Assembly (NCBI GenBank): GCA_964532865.1
Contig: CAZHJA010000007.1
Span: 1 to 25,834, forward strand
DNA from: CAZHJA01 sp964532865
Lineage (GTDB): Bacteria; Patescibacteriota; Microgenomatia; UBA1406; GWC2-37-13
Direction of reading: 5' to 3'
DNA: 25,834 bases
Shown in pieces: positions 7,525 to 17,155 of this stretch (position 1 is its first letter; each line of letters opens with the position of its first letter). Made by a program: the position numbers and the translations under genes. The notes beneath the pieces were generated by a model. The model ran no database searches. It was not told the origin of the DNA and saw only the letters and a program-made list of their open reading frames with translations.

Positions 7525-8925
7525 ATGAATTTAATAGGTAAGTCACTTTTGGATATTAAAAATCTAATTTCATCTAAAAAAATATCAAGTAGTGAAGTAT
7601 ATGACTATTTTTTAAAAAGAATAAAGAAATATAATCCTAAGTTAAATGCCTTTCTTTCTTTTAAAAATAAACCTGATATAACAAAAAGTATTGATAATGC
7701 TTTATTAGGCATACCTCTTGGTGTAAAAGATAATTTTTGTACACTATCTTCTCAAAAAGAAAAAACAACAGCAGCATCACTTGTTTTAGATAATCATTAT
7801 TCATATTATGAATCAACTGTGACAAGGAGATTAAAAGATAATGGAGGTATTGTAATTGGAAAAACAAATATGGATGCATGGGCACATGGTTCATCAACTG
7901 AAACATCAGATTATGGTTCAACTAAAAATCCATGGGACATGAAACGAGTCCCAGGAGGCTCATCTGGAGGTTCTGCAGCTGCAGTTTCTTCATATATTGT
8001 TCCAGCTACTATAGGATCAGATACTGGGGGATCTATTAGAAACCCTTCCTCATGGTGTGGAGTTATAGGTTTGAAACCTTCATATGGTAGAGTATCAAGA
8101 TACGGTGTTATTGCAATGGGGTCATCTTTTGATTGTCCAGGAACTTTAACTATGTCAGTAGAAGATTCTGCATATTTATTAAAAATAATTGCAGGTAAAG
8201 ATAAATATGATGCAACTACTTCATATGAAAAGGTTCCTGATTATTATAGTAATTTAAACAGTAAGAAAAAATATGTAATTGGTATTTCTGATGAATATTT
8301 TAAAGATGTTGATAATGAAGTAAAGGAAAAAATAATAAATGCTTTAAAGATATTTGAGAAACAAGGACATAAGATTAAAAAAATCAAGCTTATTTCACCA
8401 AAACTTGCAGTTTCTATATATACAATACTACAGCGTGCTGAAGTGTCTTCAAATTTGGCCAGATATGATGGTGTAAGATATGGGAACAATAGAACATATT
8501 TTGATGATGAGGCAAAAAGAAGAATAATGCTTGGCTCATATACATTGTCCTACGGATATTATGATGCATATTACAAAAAGGCACAAAAAGCAAGGACTTT
8601 AATAATTGAGGATTTTAAAAAAGCATTTAGTGAAGTTGATTTAATTATTAGTCCAACTACACCAACAACCGCATTAAAGCTTGGAGAGTTTAAAAAATAT
8701 CCTTTTTTTGGAGAGATTATGGATATATTAAATGAACCTGCTTCTGTTGCTGGAATTCCTGCAATAAATATTCCAGTTGGATTAGATTCTAAAGGGCTTC
8801 CAATAGGGCTTCAGATTATAGGAAAATCATATGATGAACAAAGTATTTTGAATTTAGCATATATGTTTGAAAAGGAAACTGACTTTTTTGGAGTTATTAA
8901 AAAGGGAATAAAAAAATATGAATAA
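7525..8925 (+). CDS. gatA: Asp-tRNA(Asn)/Glu-tRNA(Gln) amidotransferase subunit A
   Basis: A protein of 466 aa belonging to the amidase signature family. The Ser-cisSer-Lys triad can be read as Lys68 in LGVKDNF, Ser146 in PGGSSGGSAAAV and the nucleophile Ser170 in GSDTGGSIR. SYGRVSRYGVIAMGSSFDCPG follows, as in GatA rather than general amidases. It hydrolyses glutamine and passes the ammonia to GatB. The C terminus, EPASVAGIPAINIPVG and LPIGLQIIG, is complete. It lies 22 bases after gatC, and its last 8 bases overlap the start of gatB, so the two are probably translationally coupled. Confidence 0.97.
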   Translation: MNLIGKSLLDIKNLISSKKISSSEVYDYFLKRIKKYNPKLNAFLSFKNKPDITKSIDNALLGIPLGVKDNFCTLSSQKEKTTAASLVLDNHYSYYESTVTRRLKDNGGIVIGKTNMDAWAHGSSTETSDYGSTKNPWDMKRVPGGSSGGSAAAVSSYIVPATIGSDTGGSIRNPSSWCGVIGLKPSYGRVSRYGVIAMGSSFDCPGTLTMSVEDSAYLLKIIAGKDKYDATTSYEKVPDYYSNLNSKKKYVIGISDEYFKDVDNEVKEKIINALKIFEKQGHKIKKIKLISPKLAVSIYTILQRAEVSSNLARYDGVRYGNNRTYFDDEAKRRIMLGSYTLSYGYYDAYYKKAQKARTLIIEDFKKAFSEVDLIISPTTPTTALKLGEFKKYPFFGEIMDILNEPASVAGIPAINIPVGLDSKGLPIGLQIIGKSYDEQSILNLAYMFEKETDFFGVIKKGIKKYE

Positions 8926-10243
8926 TTTTGAACCTGTAATAGGATTGGAAATACATATAGAGCTTTCTACAAAATCTAAGATGTTTTGTCAATGTAGTTC
9001 TGATTATTTTGGAAAGGAACCAAATAGTCATGTTTGTCCAGTGTGTCTAGGATTACCTGGTGCATTACCTGTACCAAATAAAAAGGCAATTGAATATTTA
9101 ATTAAAATAGCAAGGGCTTTAAATTGTAAAATAAACAAAACTTCCAAATTTGATAGAAAACATTACTTTTACCCAGATCTTCCAAAAGGATATCAAATAA
9201 GCCAATATGATGAACCAATTTCAGTAAATGGAAAAGTATATATAGGAAAAGATAAACAAATAAGAATTACAAGAGTGCATATGGAGGAAGATACAGGCAA
9301 ATTAATACACACTGGAAATAAAACTTTAATTGATTTTAACAGATCTGGAGTTCCTTTGGTTGAAATAGTTACTGAACCTGATTTTAGTAATTCAGATGAT
9401 GTAAAAATATTTCTTGAAGATCTTCAAACAACAATCAGGTATTTGAATGTGTCTGACGCTGATATGGAAAAGGGAAGTATGAGACTTGAACCAAATATTA
9501 GTATAAAGAAAAAGAACGGCAAAATGGCTGATTATAAAGTGGAAATTAAAAATATAAATTCATTCAAGTTTGTAAAAAAAGCCATAGATTATGAAATAAA
9601 AAGGCAGATTGAGTTGTTAAAAAAAGGAATAACTCCTAAACAAGAAACAAGAGGATTTGATGAAAAATTACAAAAAACATATACCCAAAGAATAAAAGAA
9701 CAAGCTCATGATTACAGATATTTTCCAGAACCAGATATTCCTCCAATGGTATTTAGCAAAGATTATTTAAATAGTATATTTTCAGATATTCCTGAGCTTC
9801 CAAACAAAAGAATTGAAAGATATATAAAAGATTTTAAAATTAAATATACTGACGCATATATATTAACAAGAAATAAAATAATGTCTGATTATTTTGAACG
9901 AGCATTAGAAAAAGTTATTAAAAGTCTTACTAATGATAAAAAAACTCAAAACATTGAACAATCTATAGCAAATTTTATTATCAACAAGAAGATTCCAATA
10001 AGCCTTTCATTGGAAGAATTTACTAATAGGGCAATTAAGTTGCTATCTCCAAAAGAAACTGATATTAATCTTTTAAATAATGTAATAAAAGATGTTATTA
10101 AAAATAACGAAAAAGTTGTTTTTGATTATAAAAAAGGAAAACAAAATGCTATTATGTTTTTGGTAGGACAGGTTATGAAAAATATAAAAGGAAAAGCTGA
10201 AGCTAAAGTTGTTTTAAGCGAATTAAAAAAAGAATTAGGTTAA
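8918..10243 (+). CDS. gatB: Asp-tRNA(Asn)/Glu-tRNA(Gln) amidotransferase subunit B
   Basis: A protein of 441 aa, somewhat shorter than the common 470-480. The N terminus has the zinc cysteines Cys24, Cys26, Cys40 and Cys43 (MFCQCSS and HVCPVCLGLPG). The signature FDRKHYFYPDLPKGYQISQY and the kinase-like catalytic segments VHMEEDTGKLIH, FNRSGVPLVEIVTEPD and KVEIKNINSF follow. The C-terminal YqeY-like tail ends in the conserved type of segment AIMFLVGQVMKNIKGKAEA, but the helical part before it is reduced. GatB phosphorylates the misacylated residue on the tRNA and amidates it. Its presence suggests that Gln-tRNA and/or Asn-tRNA are made by the indirect route. Start overlaps gatA by 8 bases. 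Confidence 0.96.
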   Translation: MNNFEPVIGLEIHIELSTKSKMFCQCSSDYFGKEPNSHVCPVCLGLPGALPVPNKKAIEYLIKIARALNCKINKTSKFDRKHYFYPDLPKGYQISQYDEPISVNGKVYIGKDKQIRITRVHMEEDTGKLIHTGNKTLIDFNRSGVPLVEIVTEPDFSNSDDVKIFLEDLQTTIRYLNVSDADMEKGSMRLEPNISIKKKNGKMADYKVEIKNINSFKFVKKAIDYEIKRQIELLKKGITPKQETRGFDEKLQKTYTQRIKEQAHDYRYFPEPDIPPMVFSKDYLNSIFSDIPELPNKRIERYIKDFKIKYTDAYILTRNKIMSDYFERALEKVIKSLTNDKKTQNIEQSIANFIINKKIPISLSLEEFTNRAIKLLSPKETDINLLNNVIKDVIKNNEKVVFDYKKGKQNAIMFLVGQVMKNIKGKAEAKVVLSELKKELG

Positions 10244-10264
10244 ACTTTAATAAAATATATTTTT

Positions 10265-13200
10265 ATGTCTTTTACACACTTGCATGTGCATACAGAATAT
10301 TCTCTTTTAGATGGAATGTGCCGTATTGATGATGTTTTAAAAAAAGCCAAAGAAATGAAAATGAAATCATTGGCAATAACTGATCATGGTGCATTATACG
10401 GAGCATTCAAGTTTTACATTAAAGCAAAAGAAATAGGTATAAAGCCAATTATTGGTGTTGAAACGTATAAGGCTAAAAACTCTAGGTTTGACAGACCTCA
10501 GGGACCATATAAAGATCAATATCATCTTGTTCTTCTTGCAAAAAATCTTGAAGGATACAAAAATCTTCTTAAAATTGTCACAAGTTCATATCTTGAAGGA
10601 TTTTATTACAGACCAAGAGTAGATTTTGATTTACTTAAAAAATATAAAAAGGGAATCATAGCTCTTTCTGCGTGTTTAAAAGGAGAAATTCCAAGTCTTT
10701 TACTTGAGAATCAGCAAAAACAGGCTGAAAAGACATTAGAAAAGTATTTAGATATATTTAAAGATGATTTTTATCTTGAGATTCAAAGAAATGGAAAACT
10801 TGAAAAACAAGAAAGTGTTAATAAAAAGCTAATTGAGTTATCTAAAAACTATGGGGTTCCATTAGTTGCAACAAATGACGTTCATTATATTAATAAAAGC
10901 GATGCTTACGCTCAAGAAATTCTTCTTTGCATACAAACACAAAGGACAATTTTAGAAAAGGATCGAACATTAAGCATGCTAGATATTCCTGACTTTTATT
11001 TTAAAAGTGAAAGTGAAATGAAGGAGGCATTTATTGATTTACCTGAAGCTATTAAAAATACCGAAAAGATTGCTGATAAATGTAATTTGGAATTGCCTTA
11101 TGGTAAATGGATAATGCCTTCTTTTGATCCTCCAAAGGGAAAATCTGAAAGTGAATATCTACGCTTTCTTGTAAAGGAAAGAAAAAAGAGAGTAGAGAAA
11201 TATGATAAGAATGTTGTTGAAAAAAGAATAAAACATGAGTTAGATATAATTATTTCTAAAGGTTATTCCACATATTTTCTTATTGTACAAGATTTTGTCA
11301 ATTGGGCTAAAAGAACAGGAGGGGGTGTTGGACCTGGAAGAGGATCTGTTGCAGGTTCGCTTATTGCGTATATTTTGGGAATTACTGACATTAATCCTTT
11401 AGATTATAATATTCCCTTTGGAAGATTTTTAAATGCTGAAAGACCTACTCCTCCTGATATTGATATAGACTTTTCTGATGTAAGACGCGAAGAGGTATTA
11501 AAATATGTAACGAAAAAGTATGGTGAAGATAAAGTTGCACAAATAATTACATTTGGAAAGATGGAGGCAAGAATGTCTGTTAGAGATGTAGCAAGAGCAT
11601 TAGGAATGTCTTATTCTCAAGGAGACAGAATTGCGAAAATGATACCTATAGGAAGACAAGGCTTTGGTATGACACTGGATATGGCTTTAAATGAATCAAT
11701 TCTTTTAAAAAATGCATATAAAACAGAAAAGTCAGTAAAACAGGTTGTTGATATTGCAAAAAAAGTAGAAAAGCTTCCAAGACATTCATCAGTTCATGCT
11801 GCTGGAGTTGTTATTGCAGATAAAAAATTAACAGATTATGTACCTCTTCAAAGAGAATCTAAAGATGGAAAAATAATTACACAATATGATATGTATTGTC
11901 TTGATTTAAATGCAGTACAGGACAATAAAGCAATAGGACTTCTTAAGGTAGATTTTTTAGGTCTTAGGAATTTATCAATTCTACAGGAAGCTATAGATTT
12001 TGTTAAAAAGACATGTAATAAGACTATAAAAATGCAAAGTCTTCCGCTTGATAATAAAAAAACTTATGAACTTATTGCAAGAGGTGAAACTATTGGTGTA
12101 TTTCAACTAGAATCTCCAGGAATGAGAAGGTTGGCAAAAGATCTTAAGCCAACTAAAATGACTGATATAGCTGCTATGGTTGCATTATTTAGACCTGGCC
12201 CTATGGATCTTATTCCCGATTTTATTAAAGGTAAAAAAGATCAAAAAACAATAAAGTATGTTCATCCGAATTTAAGACATATATTAGAAGAAACATATGG
12301 TGTTTTAGTTTATCAAGAGCAAGTTATGGAAATTGCTCAAAAACTTGCAGGGTTTTCAATGAGCGAAGCAGATTTACTTCGTATGGCTATGGGAAAAAAG
12401 AAAAAGTCTCTTATGATTGAAAGTAAAAAGAAATTTATTGAAGGATGTTTAAAAAAAGGATATTCAAGAAGCGTTATTAATAAAACATATGGGTTTATGG
12501 AGAAGTTTGCCGCTTATGGATTTAATAAAGCTCATGCTGCATCCTACGGTCTTATAGCTTATTGGACTGCATATATGAAGGCAAATTATCCTGTTGAGTT
12601 TATGACGGCTCTTCTTACTGCAGAGCTTCAAGGGGTAGCTGGAGCTCAGCGTGAAATTAAAATGGCTCAATCTATAGAAGAATGCAGAAGAATGGAAATT
12701 GCAGTTCTTCCTCCTGATATTAATAAATCAGATTATGATTTTAATATTGAAAATGGGTCTATTAGGTTTGGTCTTTCAGCAATAAAAAATGTAGGTGGCG
12801 CTGCTATTGAATCAATTATAAATGCAAGAAAAGAATCTAAATTCGCAAGCTTTAGAGATTTTCTATTTAGAGTTGATTTGAGAAAAGTAAATAAAAGAAC
12901 AGTTGAGAGTTTAATTAAATGTGGAGCGTTTTCGAAAGTAGCAAATAAAGCAACCCTCCTTTTATATTATTCAAAAATTGTTAAAGAAATTGCTGATTTA
13001 AAAATAGATAAGGAAAAAGGTCAATTCAACTTATTTTCAGACAATACATCAAAAAAGCAACTGAAAGATAAATTTGAAGTATTAAAAGAAGTAAGCGAAG
13101 ATGAAGCTTCTTTAATGGAAAGGTCTGTTATTGGTTTTCTTATTACAAAAAATCCTCTTTCAAGATATAAGAAAATAATTGATAGTAAAGTAAAAAAGAA

Positions 13201-13495
13201 AATTGATGAAATTACTTTAGATGATGCTAATAAACAAGAGGTTTTAGCTGGAATAATCAGCGCAAAGAAAGTTATAAAAACAAAGAAAAACAATGCCGAT
13301 ATGGCATTTATTACAGTTTTTGATGAAACTGGAAGTATTGAAGTTGTTGTTTTTCCTAGGCTTTTTGAAAAATTAAAAGATATATTAGCAATAAATAAAG
13401 CAATATTATTTAAAGGTAAAATAACAGAAAGAGATGGAAAACTAAATGTTTTAATGGAAAATGGTGTATCTTTAGAAAAAGTAAAAGAACAATAG
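10265..13495 (+). CDS. dnaE: DNA polymerase III alpha subunit (replicative polymerase) with intact PHP metal site
   Basis: A protein of 1076 aa, of the DnaE1 type. Residues 1 to about 280 are the PHP domain, opening HLHVHTEYSLLDG. All nine ligands expected for an active metal site can be placed: His7, His9, Asp16, His41, Glu66, His87, Cys137, Asp205 and His207. The polymerase core has Asp400 and Asp402 in PDIDIDF and the third aspartate at 563 in KVDFLGLRNLS. It also has GPGRGSVAGSL, FRPGPMDLIPDFIKGK and VYQEQVMEIAQ. A helix-hairpin-helix region and a C-terminal OB fold (about 990-1076) complete it; the tau-binding tail of the E. coli protein is absent. E. coli DnaE has a degenerate PHP, so here the PHP may supply the 3'-5' proofreading activity; this is an inference. 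Ends in TAG. A TAAAAT box lies 8 bases before the ATG. Confidence 0.97.
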   Translation: MSFTHLHVHTEYSLLDGMCRIDDVLKKAKEMKMKSLAITDHGALYGAFKFYIKAKEIGIKPIIGVETYKAKNSRFDRPQGPYKDQYHLVLLAKNLEGYKNLLKIVTSSYLEGFYYRPRVDFDLLKKYKKGIIALSACLKGEIPSLLLENQQKQAEKTLEKYLDIFKDDFYLEIQRNGKLEKQESVNKKLIELSKNYGVPLVATNDVHYINKSDAYAQEILLCIQTQRTILEKDRTLSMLDIPDFYFKSESEMKEAFIDLPEAIKNTEKIADKCNLELPYGKWIMPSFDPPKGKSESEYLRFLVKERKKRVEKYDKNVVEKRIKHELDIIISKGYSTYFLIVQDFVNWAKRTGGGVGPGRGSVAGSLIAYILGITDINPLDYNIPFGRFLNAERPTPPDIDIDFSDVRREEVLKYVTKKYGEDKVAQIITFGKMEARMSVRDVARALGMSYSQGDRIAKMIPIGRQGFGMTLDMALNESILLKNAYKTEKSVKQVVDIAKKVEKLPRHSSVHAAGVVIADKKLTDYVPLQRESKDGKIITQYDMYCLDLNAVQDNKAIGLLKVDFLGLRNLSILQEAIDFVKKTCNKTIKMQSLPLDNKKTYELIARGETIGVFQLESPGMRRLAKDLKPTKMTDIAAMVALFRPGPMDLIPDFIKGKKDQKTIKYVHPNLRHILEETYGVLVYQEQVMEIAQKLAGFSMSEADLLRMAMGKKKKSLMIESKKKFIEGCLKKGYSRSVINKTYGFMEKFAAYGFNKAHAASYGLIAYWTAYMKANYPVEFMTALLTAELQGVAGAQREIKMAQSIEECRRMEIAVLPPDINKSDYDFNIENGSIRFGLSAIKNVGGAAIESIINARKESKFASFRDFLFRVDLRKVNKRTVESLIKCGAFSKVANKATLLLYYSKIVKEIADLKIDKEKGQFNLFSDNTSKKQLKDKFEVLKEVSEDEASLMERSVIGFLITKNPLSRYKKIIDSKVKKKIDEITLDDANKQEVLAGIISAKKVIKTKKNNADMAFITVFDETGSIEVVVFPRLFEKLKDILAINKAILFKGKITERDGKLNVLMENGVSLEKVKEQ

Positions 13496-13541
13496 TTTAA
13501 CTTGATTTTTAATATAAATTATGTCATTATTATAAATAATA

Positions 13542-15271
13542 ATGAAAAAAGGGAAATCTTTTAATCAAGGAGCTATTGGAACAATAGTTATTTTGGGAGT
13601 TATTGTATTTCTTGGAGCTGCTACTTTAATTGGTACTAATTTGGTTAAGGATAAACAAAAGAGCGTAAAATTAAGCACTAAAGCAGGTGTGTCTCCAGAA
13701 CAAACGGAATGGGAAAGACAAAAACAGGGTAATATTCCTCCTGAAATAGGACCTGAGAATATAACTCCTCCTGCCGGAGATAATTCCCGTCCTGATCCTG
13801 CAACTGAGGCTAATATATATATTTATGGGGATGCAGGATATTATGCTATTGATCCAAATCAATGTTATTCTTCCTCACCAATAATTAATGAAACGATATA
13901 TGTTCTAGTCAATAATGATAATGAAAATACTAGACCTTGGCTATGTGATGCTAGTGGCCGTCCATATTATAGTTTTAAAGCCCAGACTTTTGGAGGTAGT
14001 GTTTTTGATATTTATCCTCCAACAGGGACAACTTGTAATCAAGTTTCGATAAATGTTGCTCCTTGGGGCTGTGTAATTTTCAGAAGAAGTAGTGGAAGTA
14101 CTTGTATTTTTGAAGGAGGTTGTGATTGGAATCATGGTCTTGCTCCAGGTGGTACACCTGATTGGGCCGCTTGTAATGAAATTAAAACAAGATTAACTCC
14201 TAATTGGAGTACAAGGAGATGTATTGTTAATACCACTATTTTTGCAGCTGATGGGACTATTCATGCAAAGACCACTGCAATTCCTACTTCTACCCCTATT
14301 CCTACTCCAACAAATACACCAACGCCAACACCAACAGAGACACCACCAACATCTACTAAGCCTGATCCTCCAACTGAACTTCGATATGAAGTTGATTATA
14401 TACCGGATCAAGATTTTCTTACAATAGAAGTTTGTTGGGAACATGCAGATGATACAGAATTATATTCAGATGAAACAAGATATATGGTTAGAGCAAGAGA
14501 TGGTATTGGTGCGGCAAATTATGAAGGTCAAAATGACTGTGAATCTTGGAACGAATATAATGATACATGGCAAATTTGTAAAGAAACAATAGAAGAATGT
14601 GTTTTATTTGATTTTCCGAGATCAGATAAAACAATTACTGTAATTGTTAATGCATATCGACAAAGTTTTTCAGATGCAATTAGCGAAAATATAACTAACA
14701 TTCCAATGCCGGCAGAACCAACTTCAACAGAATTAGAGTGTGTATGGTGTGGTGAAAATTGTGTTAACAATAACCCAGATCTAGAGTGTTTTGCTGTTCA
14801 GCCTCCTATTGGAGCATCATGCGAAAATGTCGATGGAATATGTACTATTATATCTGGACCAACAGCAACCACATCTCCAACAAATACAGAATCTCCCTCT
14901 TGTCCAAAAAAAGCCCAAGGGGATGCAAATTGTGATGATGTAATTGATATTAAAGATTATGAAATAATATTATCTGCATTACAGGGAAATGATATATTAG
15001 ATTTATGTGGCGACGTTGAAGATTGTTCCGCAGATATTAATGGAGATAGTAATGTTACAATTTTAGATTNNNNNNNNNNNNNNNNNNNNNNNNNNNNNNN
15101 NNNNNNNNNNNNNNNNNNNNNNNNNNNNNNNNNNNNNNNNNNNNNNNNNNNNNNNNNNNNNNNNNNNNNGTTGAAGATTGTTCCGCAGATATTAATGGAG
15201 ATAGTAATGTTACAATTTTAGATTATACAATTTGGTTAAATAGTTTTTTAAATATAAACAGTACAACTTAA
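13542..15271 (+). CDS. Membrane-anchored, Cys-rich surface protein with FN3-like region and C-terminal dockerin (interrupted by assembly gap)
   Basis: After a short basic N terminus comes one membrane helix (about 11-32) and a long extracytoplasmic part. It has a Cys-rich globular region to about 245 and a Thr/Pro-rich linker (about 245-275) containing TPIPTPTNTPTPTPTETPP. A fibronectin-III-like domain starts DPPTELRYEVDY; a second Cys-rich stretch, a second Thr/Ser/Pro linker (about 439-455) and a dockerin follow. The dockerin's first calcium loop is GDANCDDVIDIKDYEII (from about 460) and the second ADINGDSNVTILDYTIWL. A run of 100 N splits the second loop. Read straight through, the frame after the gap is wrong and stops early at 15221. 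If the gap and one copy of the flanking 55-base duplication are removed, the frame stays open to the TAA at 15269-15271 and gives 524 aa. The function is probably attachment to a cohesin partner; no enzyme motif was seen. Confidence 0.8.
15015..15069 (+). repeat. Left copy of a perfect 55-base duplication at the assembly gap
   Basis: These 55 bases are repeated exactly at 15170-15224. The left copy ends at the first N and the right copy begins directly after the last N. This is what two contigs with an unmerged end overlap look like. Confidence 0.95.
15070..15169. other. Run of 100 N (scaffold gap)
   Basis: Exactly 100 undetermined bases, a common placeholder length, lie between two identical 55-base ends. 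The true gap length is probably negative, that is, an overlap. Confidence 0.98.
15170..15224 (+). repeat. Right copy of the perfect 55-base duplication at the assembly gap
   Basis: Identical to 15015-15069. It encodes the second calcium loop of the dockerin of the upstream surface protein and continues without interruption into its C-terminal residues and stop. Confidence 0.95.
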
Positions 15272-15278
15272 TAAAAAT

Positions 15279-16439
15279 ATGAATAAGAATTTAATAAAAA
15301 ATACTAAATTATTATTTTTTGTAATCATAGGACTTATATTATTGTTCTTCTTATCAAATTATGTAAATAAATATATTATTAAATCAAAAGCGGATACTCC
15401 AAAAGTTAATGTAACGTTTAGTCCTAATTCTGGGGAAACTAATTTTGTATCAATAATTTTAATGCCTGATTCGTTGATTCCTGAAGAAGGAAAAATTGAT
15501 GCTATTGACATTAAATTGCTTGCAGAAGGAGATATAGATATCTTAAGAGTTGGTGCTGCAAAGTTTTATAAATCAGATTCTCAAAGTAGTGACGGTAACA
15601 TAAGTGAGAATTTTGTAAAGATATTAAAGTCTGATATTACAAATGTAGTATATGTAAACAGTGCTCTTGCTGAAGATGATGATTCCGAAAGAGCAAAAAT
15701 GGTATTAATTCCTGTTGAAATATATGGAGAAATAGGAGATAGTGGAAAAATAATAATTGATGAAGATGCAAGTGTAATTACATCAACACATGAAGAAAGT
15801 GACAGTATTGTTGAATATGAATTAAATCCAATTCCTTGTAAGTCAGGAACATATGAAATTGCTTCAGAATCAATAAGTACTGGTATTAAGCTTAATCTAT
15901 CTCTTAAATTTCAGGGCATACAAAGAAAACCCATGGAGAACTTAAATTCAATGAATGTTGCAGTAAGGTTGGTTAAAGAAGGAGAAGAATCTGGTACAGT
16001 TATTCCTTCTCAAACAGGAGCATTTACAGTTGACGATAATGAAGTTGGAATTTGGCATGGTAGTGTTACGTTTTTAGATGTAACTTCTGGGAATTTTAAA
16101 GTGTATATTAAAGGACCAAGACATATTCAAAAAAAGATATGTGAAGATAATCCTAAGGACTTGGGAGCTGTTGGTAGTTATTACTGCAAAATTGGAGAGT
16201 CTGTTCCTTTGGTTTCTTTACCTGAAGAAAATGATCTTGATTTTTCAGAAATATATTTACTTTCAGGAGACCTTCCTGAACAAAATGGAATTGTAGATTC
16301 TTATGACATATCATATTTAAGAAATAACTTGGGAAAAACAGGTGACACAATATGTGATATAAATTTAGATGGAGTGTGTGATTCTCAAGATTATTCCCTG
16401 CTTATCCAAGCATTAGGAGTAAAGTATGATGAAGAATAA
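15279..16439 (+). CDS. Membrane-anchored surface protein with cohesin-like region and C-terminal dockerin
   Basis: A protein of 386 aa that starts 7 bases after the true stop of the previous gene. One membrane helix lies at about 11-31. The following region (about 40-185) has the strand pattern of cohesin-like surface modules: a beginning similar to PKVNVTFSPNSGE, VSIILMPDSLIPEEGKIDAIDIKLLAE, and a late MVLIPVEIYGEIGDSGKIIID. A second beta-rich region (about 195-310) contains LNLSLKFQGI, GIWHGSVTF and SGNFKVYIKGP. The C terminus (about 330-382) is a dockerin pair: a weaker first loop DLPEQNGIVDSYDISYLRNN and a canonical second loop DINLDGVCDSQDYSLLIQAL. It is most likely the middle element of a cohesin-dockerin surface set. 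No catalytic motif was seen, and the cohesin-like call is weaker than the dockerin call. Confidence 0.78.
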   Translation: MNKNLIKNTKLLFFVIIGLILLFFLSNYVNKYIIKSKADTPKVNVTFSPNSGETNFVSIILMPDSLIPEEGKIDAIDIKLLAEGDIDILRVGAAKFYKSDSQSSDGNISENFVKILKSDITNVVYVNSALAEDDDSERAKMVLIPVEIYGEIGDSGKIIIDEDASVITSTHEESDSIVEYELNPIPCKSGTYEIASESISTGIKLNLSLKFQGIQRKPMENLNSMNVAVRLVKEGEESGTVIPSQTGAFTVDDNEVGIWHGSVTFLDVTSGNFKVYIKGPRHIQKKICEDNPKDLGAVGSYYCKIGESVPLVSLPEENDLDFSEIYLLSGDLPEQNGIVDSYDISYLRNNLGKTGDTICDINLDGVCDSQDYSLLIQALGVKYDEE

Positions 16440-16471
16440 TTAAAAGTATTATTAATTAAATTATAAAAACT

Positions 16472-17134
16472 ATGGATGATATGGCACAAATAAATACAGA
16501 ACAGCAAAATTATCAGACAGATAATTTAGCACAAACTAATCAAAAAAAAGACAAAACACCATTTTTAATTGGTATATCTGTTTTTTTACTATTATTTGTA
16601 GGATTAGTATTTTTACTTGTTTTTAATAAAAAGCCCTTAGATAAAGAAGAATTACCATTAGCTACAAAGTATGTTCCTACTATTTCAGAGACTGTTAAAC
16701 CTAAATTATATGAAGCTACTTCTAAACTTAGATCTAAAAATGGAGTAAACACTGTTAATGTAGGCAGTAATATTGTTTTAGTATTGTCTTGTGACTCAAA
16801 AGGCTCTGATGTTGTAGCATATGACGTCTTAATTAAATATGATAAGACATTATTTAAAATAGTAAGTACTCAATCTTTAATTTCAGACTTTAAGATTTAT
16901 AATAATGAGCGTGAAAACAGAATAGCCTTAACAGGTGTAAAGTCATTATCTAGTAAAGATGATATTGTATTTGACAATAAAGATATTGCAGCTATTACTT
17001 TTACAGCTTTAACAAAAGGTAGTGGTGTATTTAATATAATTGATAAGCTTGATAATGAAGGTTCTCAAATAGTTGACAAAACAAGCACTTTGAAAGTTAT
17101 TGAGCCATTTGAATTTGAAGTTATTGTAAATTAG
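16472..17134 (+). CDS. Membrane-anchored cohesin-domain protein
   Basis: A protein of 220 aa. A Gln/Asn-rich cytoplasmic stretch (about 1-29) comes before one membrane helix (about 30-52). After a short linker, a cohesin-type domain fills about 93-220. It runs NVGSNIVLVLSCDSKGSDVV, then AYDVLIKYDKTLFKIV, a variable part with NRIALTGVKSL, and DIAAITFTALTKGSGVFNI. That is the usual cohesin order of a calcium-independent beta sandwich with the strand KYD-x-x-L-F. Cohesins bind dockerins, and the two genes just upstream (gap 32 bases) each end in a dockerin. So this is the likely membrane receptor of the set. The start may be the ATG at 16472 or the one three codons on. Ends in TAG. Confidence 0.82.
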   Translation: MDDMAQINTEQQNYQTDNLAQTNQKKDKTPFLIGISVFLLLFVGLVFLLVFNKKPLDKEELPLATKYVPTISETVKPKLYEATSKLRSKNGVNTVNVGSNIVLVLSCDSKGSDVVAYDVLIKYDKTLFKIVSTQSLISDFKIYNNERENRIALTGVKSLSSKDDIVFDNKDIAAITFTALTKGSGVFNIIDKLDNEGSQIVDKTSTLKVIEPFEFEVIVN

Positions 17135-17155
17135 TTAATAGTAAGCTTGTAAAAT

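Noticed and set aside
15015..15224. A true tandem duplication of the dockerin loop
   Set aside because: The copies are identical to the base, both end at the N run, and collapsing them restores the frame and the stop; an assembly overlap explains it better.
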